Source of the DNA: an uncultured Pelagibacteraceae bacterium
Lineage (GTDB): Bacteria; Pseudomonadota; Alphaproteobacteria; Pelagibacterales; Pelagibacteraceae
DNA: 59,963 nt
Assembly (NCBI GenBank): GCA_902569055.1
Contig: CACFSU010000005.1
Coordinates: 1-59,963, forward strand
Direction: 5' to 3'
The notes beneath the pieces are model-generated. The model worked only from the letters and a program-made list of their open reading frames with translations, had not been told where the DNA came from and ran no database searches. The position numbers and the translations under genes are program-made. Shown piece by piece: positions 17,080-25,393 of the stretch. Each line of letters begins with the position of its first letter. Positions within the stretch are counted from its first letter, which is position 1.

Positions 17080-18336
17080 TTAAGATATCCAAGTTTTAGT
17101 TCCAAGACCTTTTTCATCCAACAAGTAGCCTTTAGAAAATCTATTTAAACTAAATCCTTCATTTAATTCATGAACTCTATCTTGAGCAATTGTATGGGCA
17201 AATGTCCAACCAGAGGATGGAACAGATTTAAAACCTCCATAACACCAACCGCAATTTAAATACAAACCATCAATGTGTGTTTTATCAATAATTGGTGAAC
17301 CGTCCATTGACATATCCATAATTCCTCCCCAGGTTCGAAGCATTTTTAATCTGCTTAAAAAAGGAAATAACGCGACACCACCTGTTAATACATGTTGAAT
17401 AGTAGGAAGATTGCCTTTCTGCGAATAACTATTATAACCATCAAGATCACCACCCATAACCATTTCTCCTTTATCAGATTGACTAATATAAAAGTGTCCA
17501 GCACCAAAAGTCACTACCCCCTCTAATACTGGTTTAACAGGTTCAGAAACACAAGCTTGAAGTAAATGTGTTTCTATAGGTAAAGTCATATTAAGCTTCT
17601 CAGCTAAAATATTAGTACTACCAGCAACACAAAGACCAATTTTTTTAGTTTTTATATCTCCTCGAGAAGTTCTTAAACCCATAATTTTACCAGCTGAAAC
17701 ATCAAAACCTGTAACTTCACAATTTTGAATTATATCCACCCCCATCGAATCTGCTTGACGAGCGTAGCCCCATGCAACAGCATCATGTCTTGCTGTTCCA
17801 GCACTGGGTTGGGCTAAACCTCCAAATATTGGGTATCTAACATCATCTGAAAAATCTGCCATTGGTAAAATCTTTTTAACTTCATCTCTATTTAAAAGAG
17901 CCGCATCAATTCCATTTAATCTCATAGAATTTCCTCTACGTGCATAGGCGTTCATTTGTGCATCCGAATGAGCTAAATTAATTATTCCTCTTGGTGAAAA
18001 CATAACATTAAAATTTAATTCTTGACTCATGTTTCTCCACAAATTCATTCCAAATTCATTAAATCTTGCATTATCATCATACATAAAGTTTGATCTAATT
18101 ATTGTCGTATTTCTTCCTATATTGCCCCCACCGATCCAACCTTTTTCAATAATAGCTACATTTGTTATTTGATGCTCTTTAGCTAAGTAGTAAGCTGTGG
18201 CAAGTCCATGACCTCCACCTCCAATAATTACAACATCATATTCTTTCTTGGGAGATGGGTCTTTCCAGGCCAAATCCCATTTCTCATGATTAGAAAAGGC
18301 ATTTTTGATTAGGCTAAATATTGAATATTTTTGCAT
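17080..18336 (-). CDS. soxB: Sarcosine oxidase beta subunit
   Basis: A 418-residue FAD/FMN subunit. It shows the dinucleotide-binding motif GGGGHGLATAYYLAKEH near residue 40, the GRNTTIIRSNFMY segment, QELNFNVMFSPRG, and the C-terminal NCGWCYGGFKSVP segment, all typical of SoxB. I took the ATG at 18336; a TTG at 18342 is the only longer option. It is the first gene of soxBDAG and divergent from fhs across 125 bases. Complete order B-D-A-G argues for true sarcosine oxidase; N-methylglutamate dehydrogenase subunits MgdABCD are homologous, so cross-activity cannot be ruled out. Confidence 0.95.
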   Translation of the reverse strand: MQKYSIFSLIKNAFSNHEKWDLAWKDPSPKKEYDVVIIGGGGHGLATAYYLAKEHQITNVAIIEKGWIGGGNIGRNTTIIRSNFMYDDNARFNEFGMNLWRNMSQELNFNVMFSPRGIINLAHSDAQMNAYARRGNSMRLNGIDAALLNRDEVKKILPMADFSDDVRYPIFGGLAQPSAGTARHDAVAWGYARQADSMGVDIIQNCEVTGFDVSAGKIMGLRTSRGDIKTKKIGLCVAGSTNILAEKLNMTLPIETHLLQACVSEPVKPVLEGVVTFGAGHFYISQSDKGEMVMGGDLDGYNSYSQKGNLPTIQHVLTGGVALFPFLSRLKMLRTWGGIMDMSMDGSPIIDKTHIDGLYLNCGWCYGGFKSVPSSGWTFAHTIAQDRVHELNEGFSLNRFSKGYLLDEKGLGTKTWIS

Positions 18337-18403
18337 GAACAAATTTTATAATAATGAATATAAATAGTTCATATTTTTTTTATATATAATTTTTAGATAT
18401 TTC

Positions 18404-18440
18404 CAAAGGGCCTAAAAAGAGATACTAATCGACCAATTTT
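18404..18440 (+). other. Possible 23S rRNA 3'-end remnant
   Basis: The bases AGATACTAATCGACC at 18419-18433, followed by AATTTTAA, closely resemble the conserved 3' end of bacterial 23S rRNA (AGATACTAATCGATC type). Just before it, AAAGGGCCTAAAAAGA (18405-18420) resembles the AAGGGCCTTRRAAGA block that normally lies about 60 bases earlier in 23S, with the intervening hairpin missing. No rest of a 23S gene is present. It lies in the soxB-fhs divergent gap. Confidence 0.4.
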
Positions 18441-18461
18441 AATATTTATAAAGATCTTTAA

Positions 18462-20147
18462 ATGAGTAAATTCAAAACAGATATCCAAATAGCAAGAATG
18501 GCAAAAATGAAACCTATAAAACAGGTTTTATCCAAACTAAAAGTACCAGATACTAGTTTTGCTTTTAGTCCTCAAGGAAGACATATAGCTAAACTCAATT
18601 TAGAATATATAAATACACTAAATAAAAAAAAAGATGGAAAACTTATTTTAGTCACTGCAATAAATCCTACTCCTGCGGGGGAAGGTAAAACTACAGTTTC
18701 AGTTGGTCTTTCAGATGGACTTAATAAAATTGGTAAGAAATCTATTGTTTGTTTAAGAGAACCAAGTTTGGGTCCATCATTTGGTGTAAAAGGTGGTGCT
18801 GCGGGTGGAGGTTATTCCCAAGTGGTTCCAATGGAACAAATTAATTTACATTTTACTGGTGACTTTCATGCAATCACTTCTGCTCACAATTTATTATCTG
18901 CTTTAATTGATAACCACATCTATTGGGGCAATAAATTAAATATAGATGTTAGGCGTGTAGTTTGGAATAGAGTGATGGATATGAATGATCGATCTCTAAG
19001 ATCAATTGTAGTTGATTTAGGAGGAGTAGCTAATGGATATCCAAGACAAGATGGTTTTGATATAACGGTAGCATCAGAAATAATGGCTATTTTTTGCTTA
19101 TCAAAAAACCTGAAAGATCTTGAGAATAGAATAGGAAATATAACTATAGGATATACTAGAGATAAAAAACCTATTTATGCTAAAGATCTTAAAGCTCAAG
19201 GCCCTATGACTGTACTTTTGTATAGAGCCTTCAGACCAAATGTTGTTCAGACTTTAGAAAATAATCCAGCAATAATTCATGGTGGCCCGTTTGCAAATAT
19301 TGCACATGGATGTAACTCACTTCTCGCTACTAAAACTGCTTTAAAATTATCGGACTATGTTGTAACTGAGGCTGGCTTTGGCGCAGATTTAGGTGCAGAA
19401 AAATTTATTAATATCAAGTGCAGAAAATCAGGATTAAAACCTTCTTGTATTGTAATTGTAGCAACTATTAGAGCTTTAAAAATGCATGGTGGATTAGATA
19501 AACATCAACTAAAAAAAGAAAATATGTCTGCTTTAATAAAAGGTATGATTAATTTAGAGAGACATATAAACAATATGAAAAAATTTGGTGTGCCTGTTAC
19601 TGTTGCAATTAATAAATTTGTAAACGATACTCGTAAAGAAGAAGATGCTGTAATTGATTTTTGTAAAAGCATGGGTATAAAAGCCAGCTTATGCACTCAT
19701 TGGTCTGATGGAGGGAAAGGCACAAGAGAATTAGCAAAAACAGTAGTAGAATTATCTTCAAAAAAAAATAATAAATTTAAATATCTTTATGATAGTAAAC
19801 TTCCATTATTTAAAAAAATTGAAAAAATTGCTATAGAATTATATAAAGCCAGTGAAGTTGTTGCAGATACAAAAATAAGAAGTCAATTAAAAGAATTTGA
19901 AACAATGGGTTATAAGAATTTGCCAATATGTATTGCCAAAACACAATATAGTTTTTCTACAGATCCAAATTTAAAAGGTGCCCCGAAAGATCATGTTGTG
20001 CAAATAAGAGGTTTAAGACTATCTTCTGGAGCTGAATTTATTGTTGTTTTTTGTGGGTCTATAAACACTATGCCAGGTCTACCGAAAATTCCGGCAGCAG
20101 AAAATATAAAATTAAATTCTAATACTGAGATAGAAGGCTTATTTTAA
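18462..20147 (+). CDS. fhs: Formate-tetrahydrofolate ligase
   Basis: A 561-residue Fhs, normal length. The P-loop TPAGEGKTT is near residue 70, followed by [21 protein letters not shown] and HFTGDFHAI, and [13 protein letters not shown] further on; all are diagnostic. It reversibly makes 10-formyl-THF from formate, THF and ATP. Divergent from soxBDAG, it fits oxidation of methyl groups released as methylene-THF to formate with ATP gain, or the reverse for purines. Its stop is 2 bases from the convergent gpsA stop. Confidence 0.97.
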   Translation: MSKFKTDIQIARMAKMKPIKQVLSKLKVPDTSFAFSPQGRHIAKLNLEYINTLNKKKDGKLILVTAINPTPAGEGKTTVSVGLSDGLNKIGKKSIVCLREPSLGPSFGVKGGAAGGGYSQVVPMEQINLHFTGDFHAITSAHNLLSALIDNHIYWGNKLNIDVRRVVWNRVMDMNDRSLRSIVVDLGGVANGYPRQDGFDITVASEIMAIFCLSKNLKDLENRIGNITIGYTRDKKPIYAKDLKAQGPMTVLLYRAFRPNVVQTLENNPAIIHGGPFANIAHGCNSLLATKTALKLSDYVVTEAGFGADLGAEKFINIKCRKSGLKPSCIVIVATIRALKMHGGLDKHQLKKENMSALIKGMINLERHINNMKKFGVPVTVAINKFVNDTRKEEDAVIDFCKSMGIKASLCTHWSDGGKGTRELAKTVVELSSKKNNKFKYLYDSKLPLFKKIEKIAIELYKASEVVADTKIRSQLKEFETMGYKNLPICIAKTQYSFSTDPNLKGAPKDHVVQIRGLRLSSGAEFIVVFCGSINTMPGLPKIPAAENIKLNSNTEIEGLF

Positions 20148-20149
20148 AA

Positions 20150-21178
20150 TTACCATCTAATTTCTAGTTTTTTATTTTCACAGATGCAATCTATAACACT
20201 AGTTAATAAGGGATATTCTTCCTTATTGAATTCTTTAAGAACCTTTGGACCAATTGCAAAAGCTAACTCAGCTCCTTCAACTGTGACATCTTTCATAAAT
20301 TTTTTTTTTGCATCTATAAAAAGATGTCCTTGTCCTAAGTAATACCCCATCTTACTATTTCTTCCTCCAGCAGAACTAACATATAGATCACCAAGTCCAG
20401 CTAATCCATATGCAGTTTCCTCTTTACCATTTAATTTTTTTGTTAAGTTTTTCATTTCTGAGACAGCTTTATAAATTAAAGATGCTGCTGTATTTAAAAA
20501 ATATTTTTTTTTTATTTCATCGCTCAAAGATTTACTACTTAAGCCTTCAGATGCTCCTATTAGCATAGAGTAAATATTTTTAGTAGCTGCGCAAACCTCT
20601 ACTCCTACAAGATCTTCTGAATACTCAATTGAGTAATATTGTGTAGAAATAATTTTACCAATATTTTTTATTCTATTTAAATTTTCATTTGCAATAACAA
20701 CGCTACTATTAATTCTGTTAACTAAACCGTTTGCAAGACATGGCCCACCAACTGCTGATATCTTAGGATTATTAATACCTTTTTTTTTTAAAATTTTACT
20801 TAATTTCTCTGCTAAAGTTTCAAACTTATTTTCTATAATAGTTAAGCCTTTTGTTAATAAAAGTATTTCAGTTTTATTATTGTAAAATTTTGAAATTTCA
20901 TCACCAATCCAATCAATCCCTTTAGAACTTACTCCAATTACCAAAAGATCGATATTATCTTTTATTTCATCTTTAAATTCTGAAAATTTTAAAACTTTAA
21001 TATTTTTTGATAATTGACTTTTTAAAATAGAATGAAAGTTATTTAAATTTTTGATTTCATCAATAACTTTATCTTCTAAAAATGATCCAACCAAAAAAAC
21101 TTCATTTGAATTATCTGCACAAGGAACGGTAAAAGCAGATCCCATAGCACCAGCACCGATAATTACAATTTTTTTCAT
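20150..21178 (-). CDS. gpsA: NAD(P)-dependent glycerol-3-phosphate dehydrogenase
   Basis: A 342-residue GpsA-like enzyme: Rossmann start VIIGAGAMGSAF, GVSSKGIDWI, LTKGLT, SAVGGPCLANGL, and the C-terminal AATKNIYSMLIGASEG and AGLGDLYVSSAGGRN with substrate-binding residues. The sequence departs from housekeeping GpsA at several sites (GPCLANGL instead of GPSFA). It is the last gene of the glycerol operon, 3 bases after the DUF2160 gene, so it probably oxidises glycerol-3-phosphate to dihydroxyacetone phosphate in place of GlpD. Substrate choice is inferred from context. Confidence 0.88.
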   Translation of the reverse strand: MKKIVIIGAGAMGSAFTVPCADNSNEVFLVGSFLEDKVIDEIKNLNNFHSILKSQLSKNIKVLKFSEFKDEIKDNIDLLVIGVSSKGIDWIGDEISKFYNNKTEILLLTKGLTIIENKFETLAEKLSKILKKKGINNPKISAVGGPCLANGLVNRINSSVVIANENLNRIKNIGKIISTQYYSIEYSEDLVGVEVCAATKNIYSMLIGASEGLSSKSLSDEIKKKYFLNTAASLIYKAVSEMKNLTKKLNGKEETAYGLAGLGDLYVSSAGGRNSKMGYYLGQGHLFIDAKKKFMKDVTVEGAELAFAIGPKVLKEFNKEEYPLLTSVIDCICENKKLEIRW

Positions 21179-21181
21179 AAA

Positions 21182-21538
21182 TTACACGTATTTAAAAACA
21201 AATATTGCAAACATAGAAGATATAAATGTAGCAAACCAAAGATTAAAGTCTGTGAGGCCAAGCCAAGCTAAATGAATAAACGCAGCACTTAATAGAGAAA
21301 CAAACAGCCTGTCTCCTCTAGTTGTGTTTAGAGTAAGTATTCCTTTTCTAGGGTTTCCACCTGGAACCTTTTTTTCCCAGAAATACATAACTGTGATGCA
21401 AAGAGCTATAAAAATAAAAAAACTTGCTGTAGGCCAAGTCCAAGCCATCCATGTTATAAAATCAAAATCAAAAAGACCTTTTTCTTTTGGTTTGCCAACT
21501 GTAGACCAGCTAGATGCGTATAGATTTGTAAAAATCAT
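21182..21538 (-). CDS. glpU: DUF2160 membrane subunit of glycerol ABC transporter
   Basis: A 118-residue protein with three hydrophobic segments (about residues 28-50, 75-95 and 100-116), the MAWTWPTASFFIF segment and the PRKGILTLNTTRGDR loop, characteristic of the DUF2160 family. That family is the small GlpU subunit found with rhizobial GlpSTPQUV glycerol transporters. Its ATG overlaps the stop of the permease gene by 4 bases. Exact role in transport is not known. Confidence 0.85.
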   Translation of the reverse strand: MIFTNLYASSWSTVGKPKEKGLFDFDFITWMAWTWPTASFFIFIALCITVMYFWEKKVPGGNPRKGILTLNTTRGDRLFVSLLSAAFIHLAWLGLTDFNLWFATFISSMFAIFVFKYV

Positions 21539-22335
21539 ACTCTCCCCATTGCAAATCCTTTAGCAATATAATTTCTTACAAAGTAAATTACTACTGCTCC
21601 AGGTAAAATAGTTAAGCTTCCAGCTGCTGCTAATAAACCAAGTTCATAACCTGAAGTACTTGAGGTTCTTGTCATTATAGCTGCAATTGGTTTAGCTATT
21701 GTAGCAGTAAGAGTTTTTGCCAACAATAATTCAACCCAAGAAAACATAAAACAGAAAAACATAGTAATACCTATTCCTGCAGCTATTGTAGGAATAAAAA
21801 TTTTAAAAAAAAATTTAGGAAAAGAATAACCATCAACATATGCAGTTTCATCTAATTCTTTAGGAACAGCAGACATGAATCCTTCCAATATCCAAACAGC
21901 AAGAGGAATATTAAAAAGACAATGAGATAGCGCAATAGCTATATGTGTATCAAATAAATTTACTGATGAATAAAATTGAAAGAAAGGTAAAGCAAAAACA
22001 GCTGGTGGAGCCATTCTGTTTGTTAAAAGCCAGAAAAATAAATGTTTATCACCTAAAAATTTATATCTTGAAAAGGCATATGCGGCAGGAAGTGCTGCAG
22101 ATACAGAAATTATAGTATTAAAAACTGTATACATAATAGAATTTACATAACCCATATACCAGGTGCTATCTGTAAATATTGTTTTATAATTATCTAAAGT
22201 AAAATCTTGTGGCCACAATGAATAAACATTTATAATTTCAGTAGTTGATTTAAATGACATATTTAGCAACCAATAAATAGGTAACATTAAAAAAATTATG
22301 TAGAATGTAGGTACCACCCATTTTATTTTTTTCAT
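21535..22335 (-). CDS. glpQ: Glycerol ABC transporter permease (MalG-like)
   Basis: A 266-residue inner-membrane permease with six predicted helices. The EAA loop that contacts the ATPase is seen as ELDETAYVDGYSFPKFFFKIF around residue 157, and the N-terminal PIYWLLNMSFKS is typical of MalG/UgpE-type permeases. It pairs with the upstream MalF-like permease, which it overlaps by 4 bases, and is part of the glpVSTPQU operon. Naming follows the Rhizobium glycerol system by synteny. Confidence 0.9.
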   Translation of the reverse strand: MKKIKWVVPTFYIIFLMLPIYWLLNMSFKSTTEIINVYSLWPQDFTLDNYKTIFTDSTWYMGYVNSIMYTVFNTIISVSAALPAAYAFSRYKFLGDKHLFFWLLTNRMAPPAVFALPFFQFYSSVNLFDTHIAIALSHCLFNIPLAVWILEGFMSAVPKELDETAYVDGYSFPKFFFKIFIPTIAAGIGITMFFCFMFSWVELLLAKTLTATIAKPIAAIMTRTSSTSGYELGLLAAAGSLTILPGAVVIYFVRNYIAKGFAMGRV

Positions 22336-23198
22336 GTTCTACCTTCATCTTTCATCATTAAGCTGTAAAAAACCCAACACATTAAAAGTACAATTAAAAA
22401 ATAGATAAGTGACATAGCAGCTGCAGGTCCAAGATCAAATTGACCTAAGGCCATTTTTACTAAATCTAATGATAGAAAATTTGTTGCATTACCAGGGCCG
22501 CCTCCTGTTAAAACAAAAGGTTCTGTATAGATCATAAAGCTATCCATAAACCTTAAAAGTATAGCTAAAGTTAAAACTTTTTTCATTTTAGGTAGTTCTA
22601 TATATCTAAAAATATCCCATCTACTAGCACCATCTATTTCTGCAGCTTGATAGTATGCTGGCTGAATTGAATTTAAACCTGCGTAAGATAAAAGAACAAC
22701 TAAAGAAGTCCAATGCCAAACATCCATAAGGATAGTTGTGAACCAAGCATCTCCACTTTGTTGAGTAAAATTATAATCAAAACCAAGTGAATTTAAAGAA
22801 TTTCCAAGAAAACCTATATCGGGAAGAGCAAATATATTCCACATAGCTCCTACTACATTCCAAGGTATTAATAACGGCATTGACATTAAAATTAAACAAA
22901 TAGGAACACCCCAACCTTTTTTGGGCATAGTTAAAGCAATAGCTATACCTAAAGGCAACTGTATTAGAAGAATTATAAAAGTGAATATAAATTGTCTACC
23001 TAGAGATGCGTGAAATCTTTCAGAATGTAAAATTTCTTTGAACCATCTTGTTCCTTCCCATTGAAAAACGTTACTTCCAAAAGTTTCTTGAAAGGAATAG
23101 TTAACAACAGTCATTAATGGCACTACAGCGTTAAATGCAACAAGTGCAAAAACAGGAATAACAAAGTACCAAGCTTTTTGATTAAGTGTTTTGTTCAT
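22332..23198 (-). CDS. glpP: Glycerol ABC transporter permease (MalF-like)
   Basis: A 288-residue permease with six predicted membrane helices. The EAA motif reads QAAEIDGASRWDIFRYIELP near residue 182, and VVPLMTVVNYSFQE follows the first helix, as in MalF/UgpA-type carbohydrate and polyol permeases. One-base overlap with the second ATPase gene and 4-base overlap with the next permease indicate coupled translation. It sits in a complete transporter set next to glycerol kinase. Confidence 0.9.
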   Translation of the reverse strand: MNKTLNQKAWYFVIPVFALVAFNAVVPLMTVVNYSFQETFGSNVFQWEGTRWFKEILHSERFHASLGRQFIFTFIILLIQLPLGIAIALTMPKKGWGVPICLILMSMPLLIPWNVVGAMWNIFALPDIGFLGNSLNSLGFDYNFTQQSGDAWFTTILMDVWHWTSLVVLLSYAGLNSIQPAYYQAAEIDGASRWDIFRYIELPKMKKVLTLAILLRFMDSFMIYTEPFVLTGGGPGNATNFLSLDLVKMALGQFDLGPAAAMSLIYFLIVLLMCWVFYSLMMKDEGRT

Positions 23199-24262
23199 TA
23201 TTCAATTATCCAATCATCTCCATATACATAAGTATATTTTTGATCAAAAGTTATATGTACGCTGTCACTTGGTATTTCTACAGAAGCATTAGTTAAAATT
23301 TTAATAATTCCGCTATTACACTCGGTATCAATTACTTTATGTCTACCTGTATTACTAACTCTTTTAATCTTTACTTCAATTCCCTCATTTGAAAAATTAA
23401 TAAATTCTGGCCTTATACCTACTTGAGTTTTACTAAAATTTGTTTTTTTAATAATTGTATTATTAGGTAATATCTTTCCTTCAAAATTAATTAGGCCATT
23501 TTCAATTTCACAAGGGAGAATATTCATACCTGGTGAACCAATAAAATGTCCTACAAAAGTATGTTTTGGTTTTTCAAATAATTCTACAGGAGTACCTGTT
23601 TGAACAATTTGCCCTTCATGCATAACCACTACTTGGTCTGCAAAAGTTAAGGCTTCAATTTGATCATGGGTTACATAAATCATAGTCCGATTAATTTTTT
23701 GGTGTAATTCCTTTAACTTTGACCTTAAAACCCATTTTAAATGAGGGTCTATAACCGTTAGAGGTTCATCGAACATAATTACATTAACATCAGATCTCAC
23801 TAATCCTCTCCCTAAAGAAATTTTTTGTTTTCCATCTGCTGTTAATCCAGCGGCTTTATTATTTAGAGTTGATGTAAGTTCTAACATTTCTCCAATTTCT
23901 TTTACTTTTGAGTCAATTTCTGTTTTAGAAAGACCTCTATTTTTAAGTGGAAAAGCTAAATTGTCATAAACAGTCATTGTGTCGTATATAACTGGAAACT
24001 GAAATATTTGAGCAATATCTCTCTCAACTGGGTTTAGAGCCGTTACATCTTTATCATCAAATAAAATTTCACCTTTAGTTGGTTTTAATAAACCTGAAAT
24101 AATATTTAATAATGTTGTCTTTCCACAACCAGAAGGGCCTAATAATGCGTAAGCTCCCCCGTCTTTCCAATCAATATCAACTCCCCTTAAGGCCCAATCT
24201 GCATCGTTACTTTGTTTTGTTAAATAACTATGACTTAAATCTTTTAAAGTAATTTTAGCCAT
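23198..24262 (-). CDS. glpT: Glycerol ABC transporter ATPase 2
   Basis: A 354-residue ATPase: Walker A GPSGCGKTT near residue 42, Walker B IMFDEP, switch histidine THDQ, and a C-terminal TOBE-like domain. The signature motif is degenerate (GLTADGKQKISLG where LSGGQ is expected), which is also seen in one ATPase of the rhizobial glycerol transporter; with two different ATPases the pair is probably asymmetric, with one canonical catalytic site. It overlaps the preceding ATPase gene by 8 bases. The symbol is the rhizobial one and not the glycerol-3-phosphate antiporter. Confidence 0.88.
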   Translation of the reverse strand: MAKITLKDLSHSYLTKQSNDADWALRGVDIDWKDGGAYALLGPSGCGKTTLLNIISGLLKPTKGEILFDDKDVTALNPVERDIAQIFQFPVIYDTMTVYDNLAFPLKNRGLSKTEIDSKVKEIGEMLELTSTLNNKAAGLTADGKQKISLGRGLVRSDVNVIMFDEPLTVIDPHLKWVLRSKLKELHQKINRTMIYVTHDQIEALTFADQVVVMHEGQIVQTGTPVELFEKPKHTFVGHFIGSPGMNILPCEIENGLINFEGKILPNNTIIKKTNFSKTQVGIRPEFINFSNEGIEVKIKRVSNTGRHKVIDTECNSGIIKILTNASVEIPSDSVHITFDQKYTYVYGDDWIIE

Positions 24263-25319
24263 TGGTTACCAATCTGTTATTTGTATCAAAATATAAAAAC
24301 TCATCTACATTCATAAATAATTTTGTATTCTCGCCAATATTTTTTTGTTGAATGCCGTTTGATAACGAAACCCAGTTAAGTTTTCCATTAGTAAAATGAA
24401 TTAAACTTTCTGACCCACTTAATTCAGAAATCAAAACTTTTCCATTAATTTCAACTGAATTATTTCCCTCTTTGTATGTGGTTATGTTGTGTGGTCTTAT
24501 TCCTATTTTATAGTTTCCATCTTTGATTTTTACGTTTGATTTCCATTGGACGTTATTATCTTTTATTTTGAATATGTCTCCACTTTTACTTATTTCAGCT
24601 ATGTTCATTGGAGGGTCGCTAAATACTTTAGCTGAAATTAAATTTTCAGGTTTATTATAAACATTTAAAGTTTTTCCATATTGAATAACATTACCTTCTA
24701 ATAATGTTGCAGTGTTTCCACCTATCATTAATGCATCTAAAGGTTCTGTTGTTGCATATACAACAATACAATCTCTATCTTCAAAAAGTTTAGGCAATTC
24801 TTCTCTTAGCTCTTCACGAAGTTTAAAATCTAAATTAGCTAATGGTTCATCTAGTAATATTAAATCTGAATCTTTTACTAATGCTCTTGCTAAAGCAGTT
24901 CTCTGCTGCTGTCCTCCAGATAATTCATCAGGTTTTTTATTTAACATATCTGATAATTTTAAGAGTTCAGCAACTTTTCCTACTCTTTGTTTAATTTCAT
25001 CAGGTTTCACACCAGTGATTTTTAATGGTGAAGCGATATTTTCAAATACTGTAAAATTAGGATAATTGATAAATTGCTGGTAAACCATAGAGCAATTTCT
25101 TTTTTGAACTTCTTTGCCAGTAACATTTTCACCATTAAACCAAATTTCACCTGATGTAGGTTTGTCTAGACCAGCCATAATTTGCATAAGAGTTGTTTTG
25201 CCCGCAAGGGTGGAACCTAATAGAACATTAATAGTGTTTTTTTCTAATTTTAGATTGGTTGAATGTATATGAGTTTCTATTCCTACTTTTTTTTCAACAT
25301 TTTTTAATTCTAAACTCAT
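24255..25319 (-). CDS. glpS: Glycerol ABC transporter ATPase 1
   Basis: Start taken at the ATG at 25319 (MSLELKNVEKK), since a longer reading would run back into a terminator hairpin; the product has 354 residues. The Walker A is unusual, GSTLAGKTT in place of GPSGSGKST, while LSGGQQQRTALARAL and the Walker B ILLDEP are canonical; the switch histidine is replaced (YATTEPLDAL where THD is expected). So this subunit has a good signature motif but an altered hydrolysis centre, complementing the partner ATPase with the degenerate signature. Confidence 0.88.
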   Translation of the reverse strand: MSLELKNVEKKVGIETHIHSTNLKLEKNTINVLLGSTLAGKTTLMQIMAGLDKPTSGEIWFNGENVTGKEVQKRNCSMVYQQFINYPNFTVFENIASPLKITGVKPDEIKQRVGKVAELLKLSDMLNKKPDELSGGQQQRTALARALVKDSDLILLDEPLANLDFKLREELREELPKLFEDRDCIVVYATTEPLDALMIGGNTATLLEGNVIQYGKTLNVYNKPENLISAKVFSDPPMNIAEISKSGDIFKIKDNNVQWKSNVKIKDGNYKIGIRPHNITTYKEGNNSVEINGKVLISELSGSESLIHFTNGKLNWVSLSNGIQQKNIGENTKLFMNVDEFLYFDTNNRLVTNG

Positions 25320-25347
25320 ATTTATTATTTGTAATTTAGCTTTAAAA

Positions 25348-25373
25348 AAAGGGGGCAATAAATGCCCCCCTTT
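25348..25373 (-). terminator. Rho-independent terminator/attenuator after the glycerol-binding-protein gene
   Basis: On the minus strand a hairpin of C/G runs (GGGGGGCA...TGCCCCC, loop TTTAT) is followed directly by seven T. It lies between the stop of glpV (25394) and the start of glpS (25319), inside the operon. It probably lets the binding protein be made in excess, with partial read-through to the ATPases and permeases. Confidence 0.75.
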
Positions 25374-25393
25374 AAATTTAGATTAACCTTAGG

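Noticed and set aside
13236..18336. Reading the sox cluster as N-methylglutamate dehydrogenase mgdABCD
   Set aside because: Homologous, but it is 20 kb from gmaS/mgsABC, borders fhs, and the subunit motifs fit sarcosine oxidase; kept only as an alternative.
24712..25065. 117-codon plus-strand reading frame opposite glpS
   Set aside because: Serine-rich product caused by the complementary codons of the ATPase; no start context or homology.
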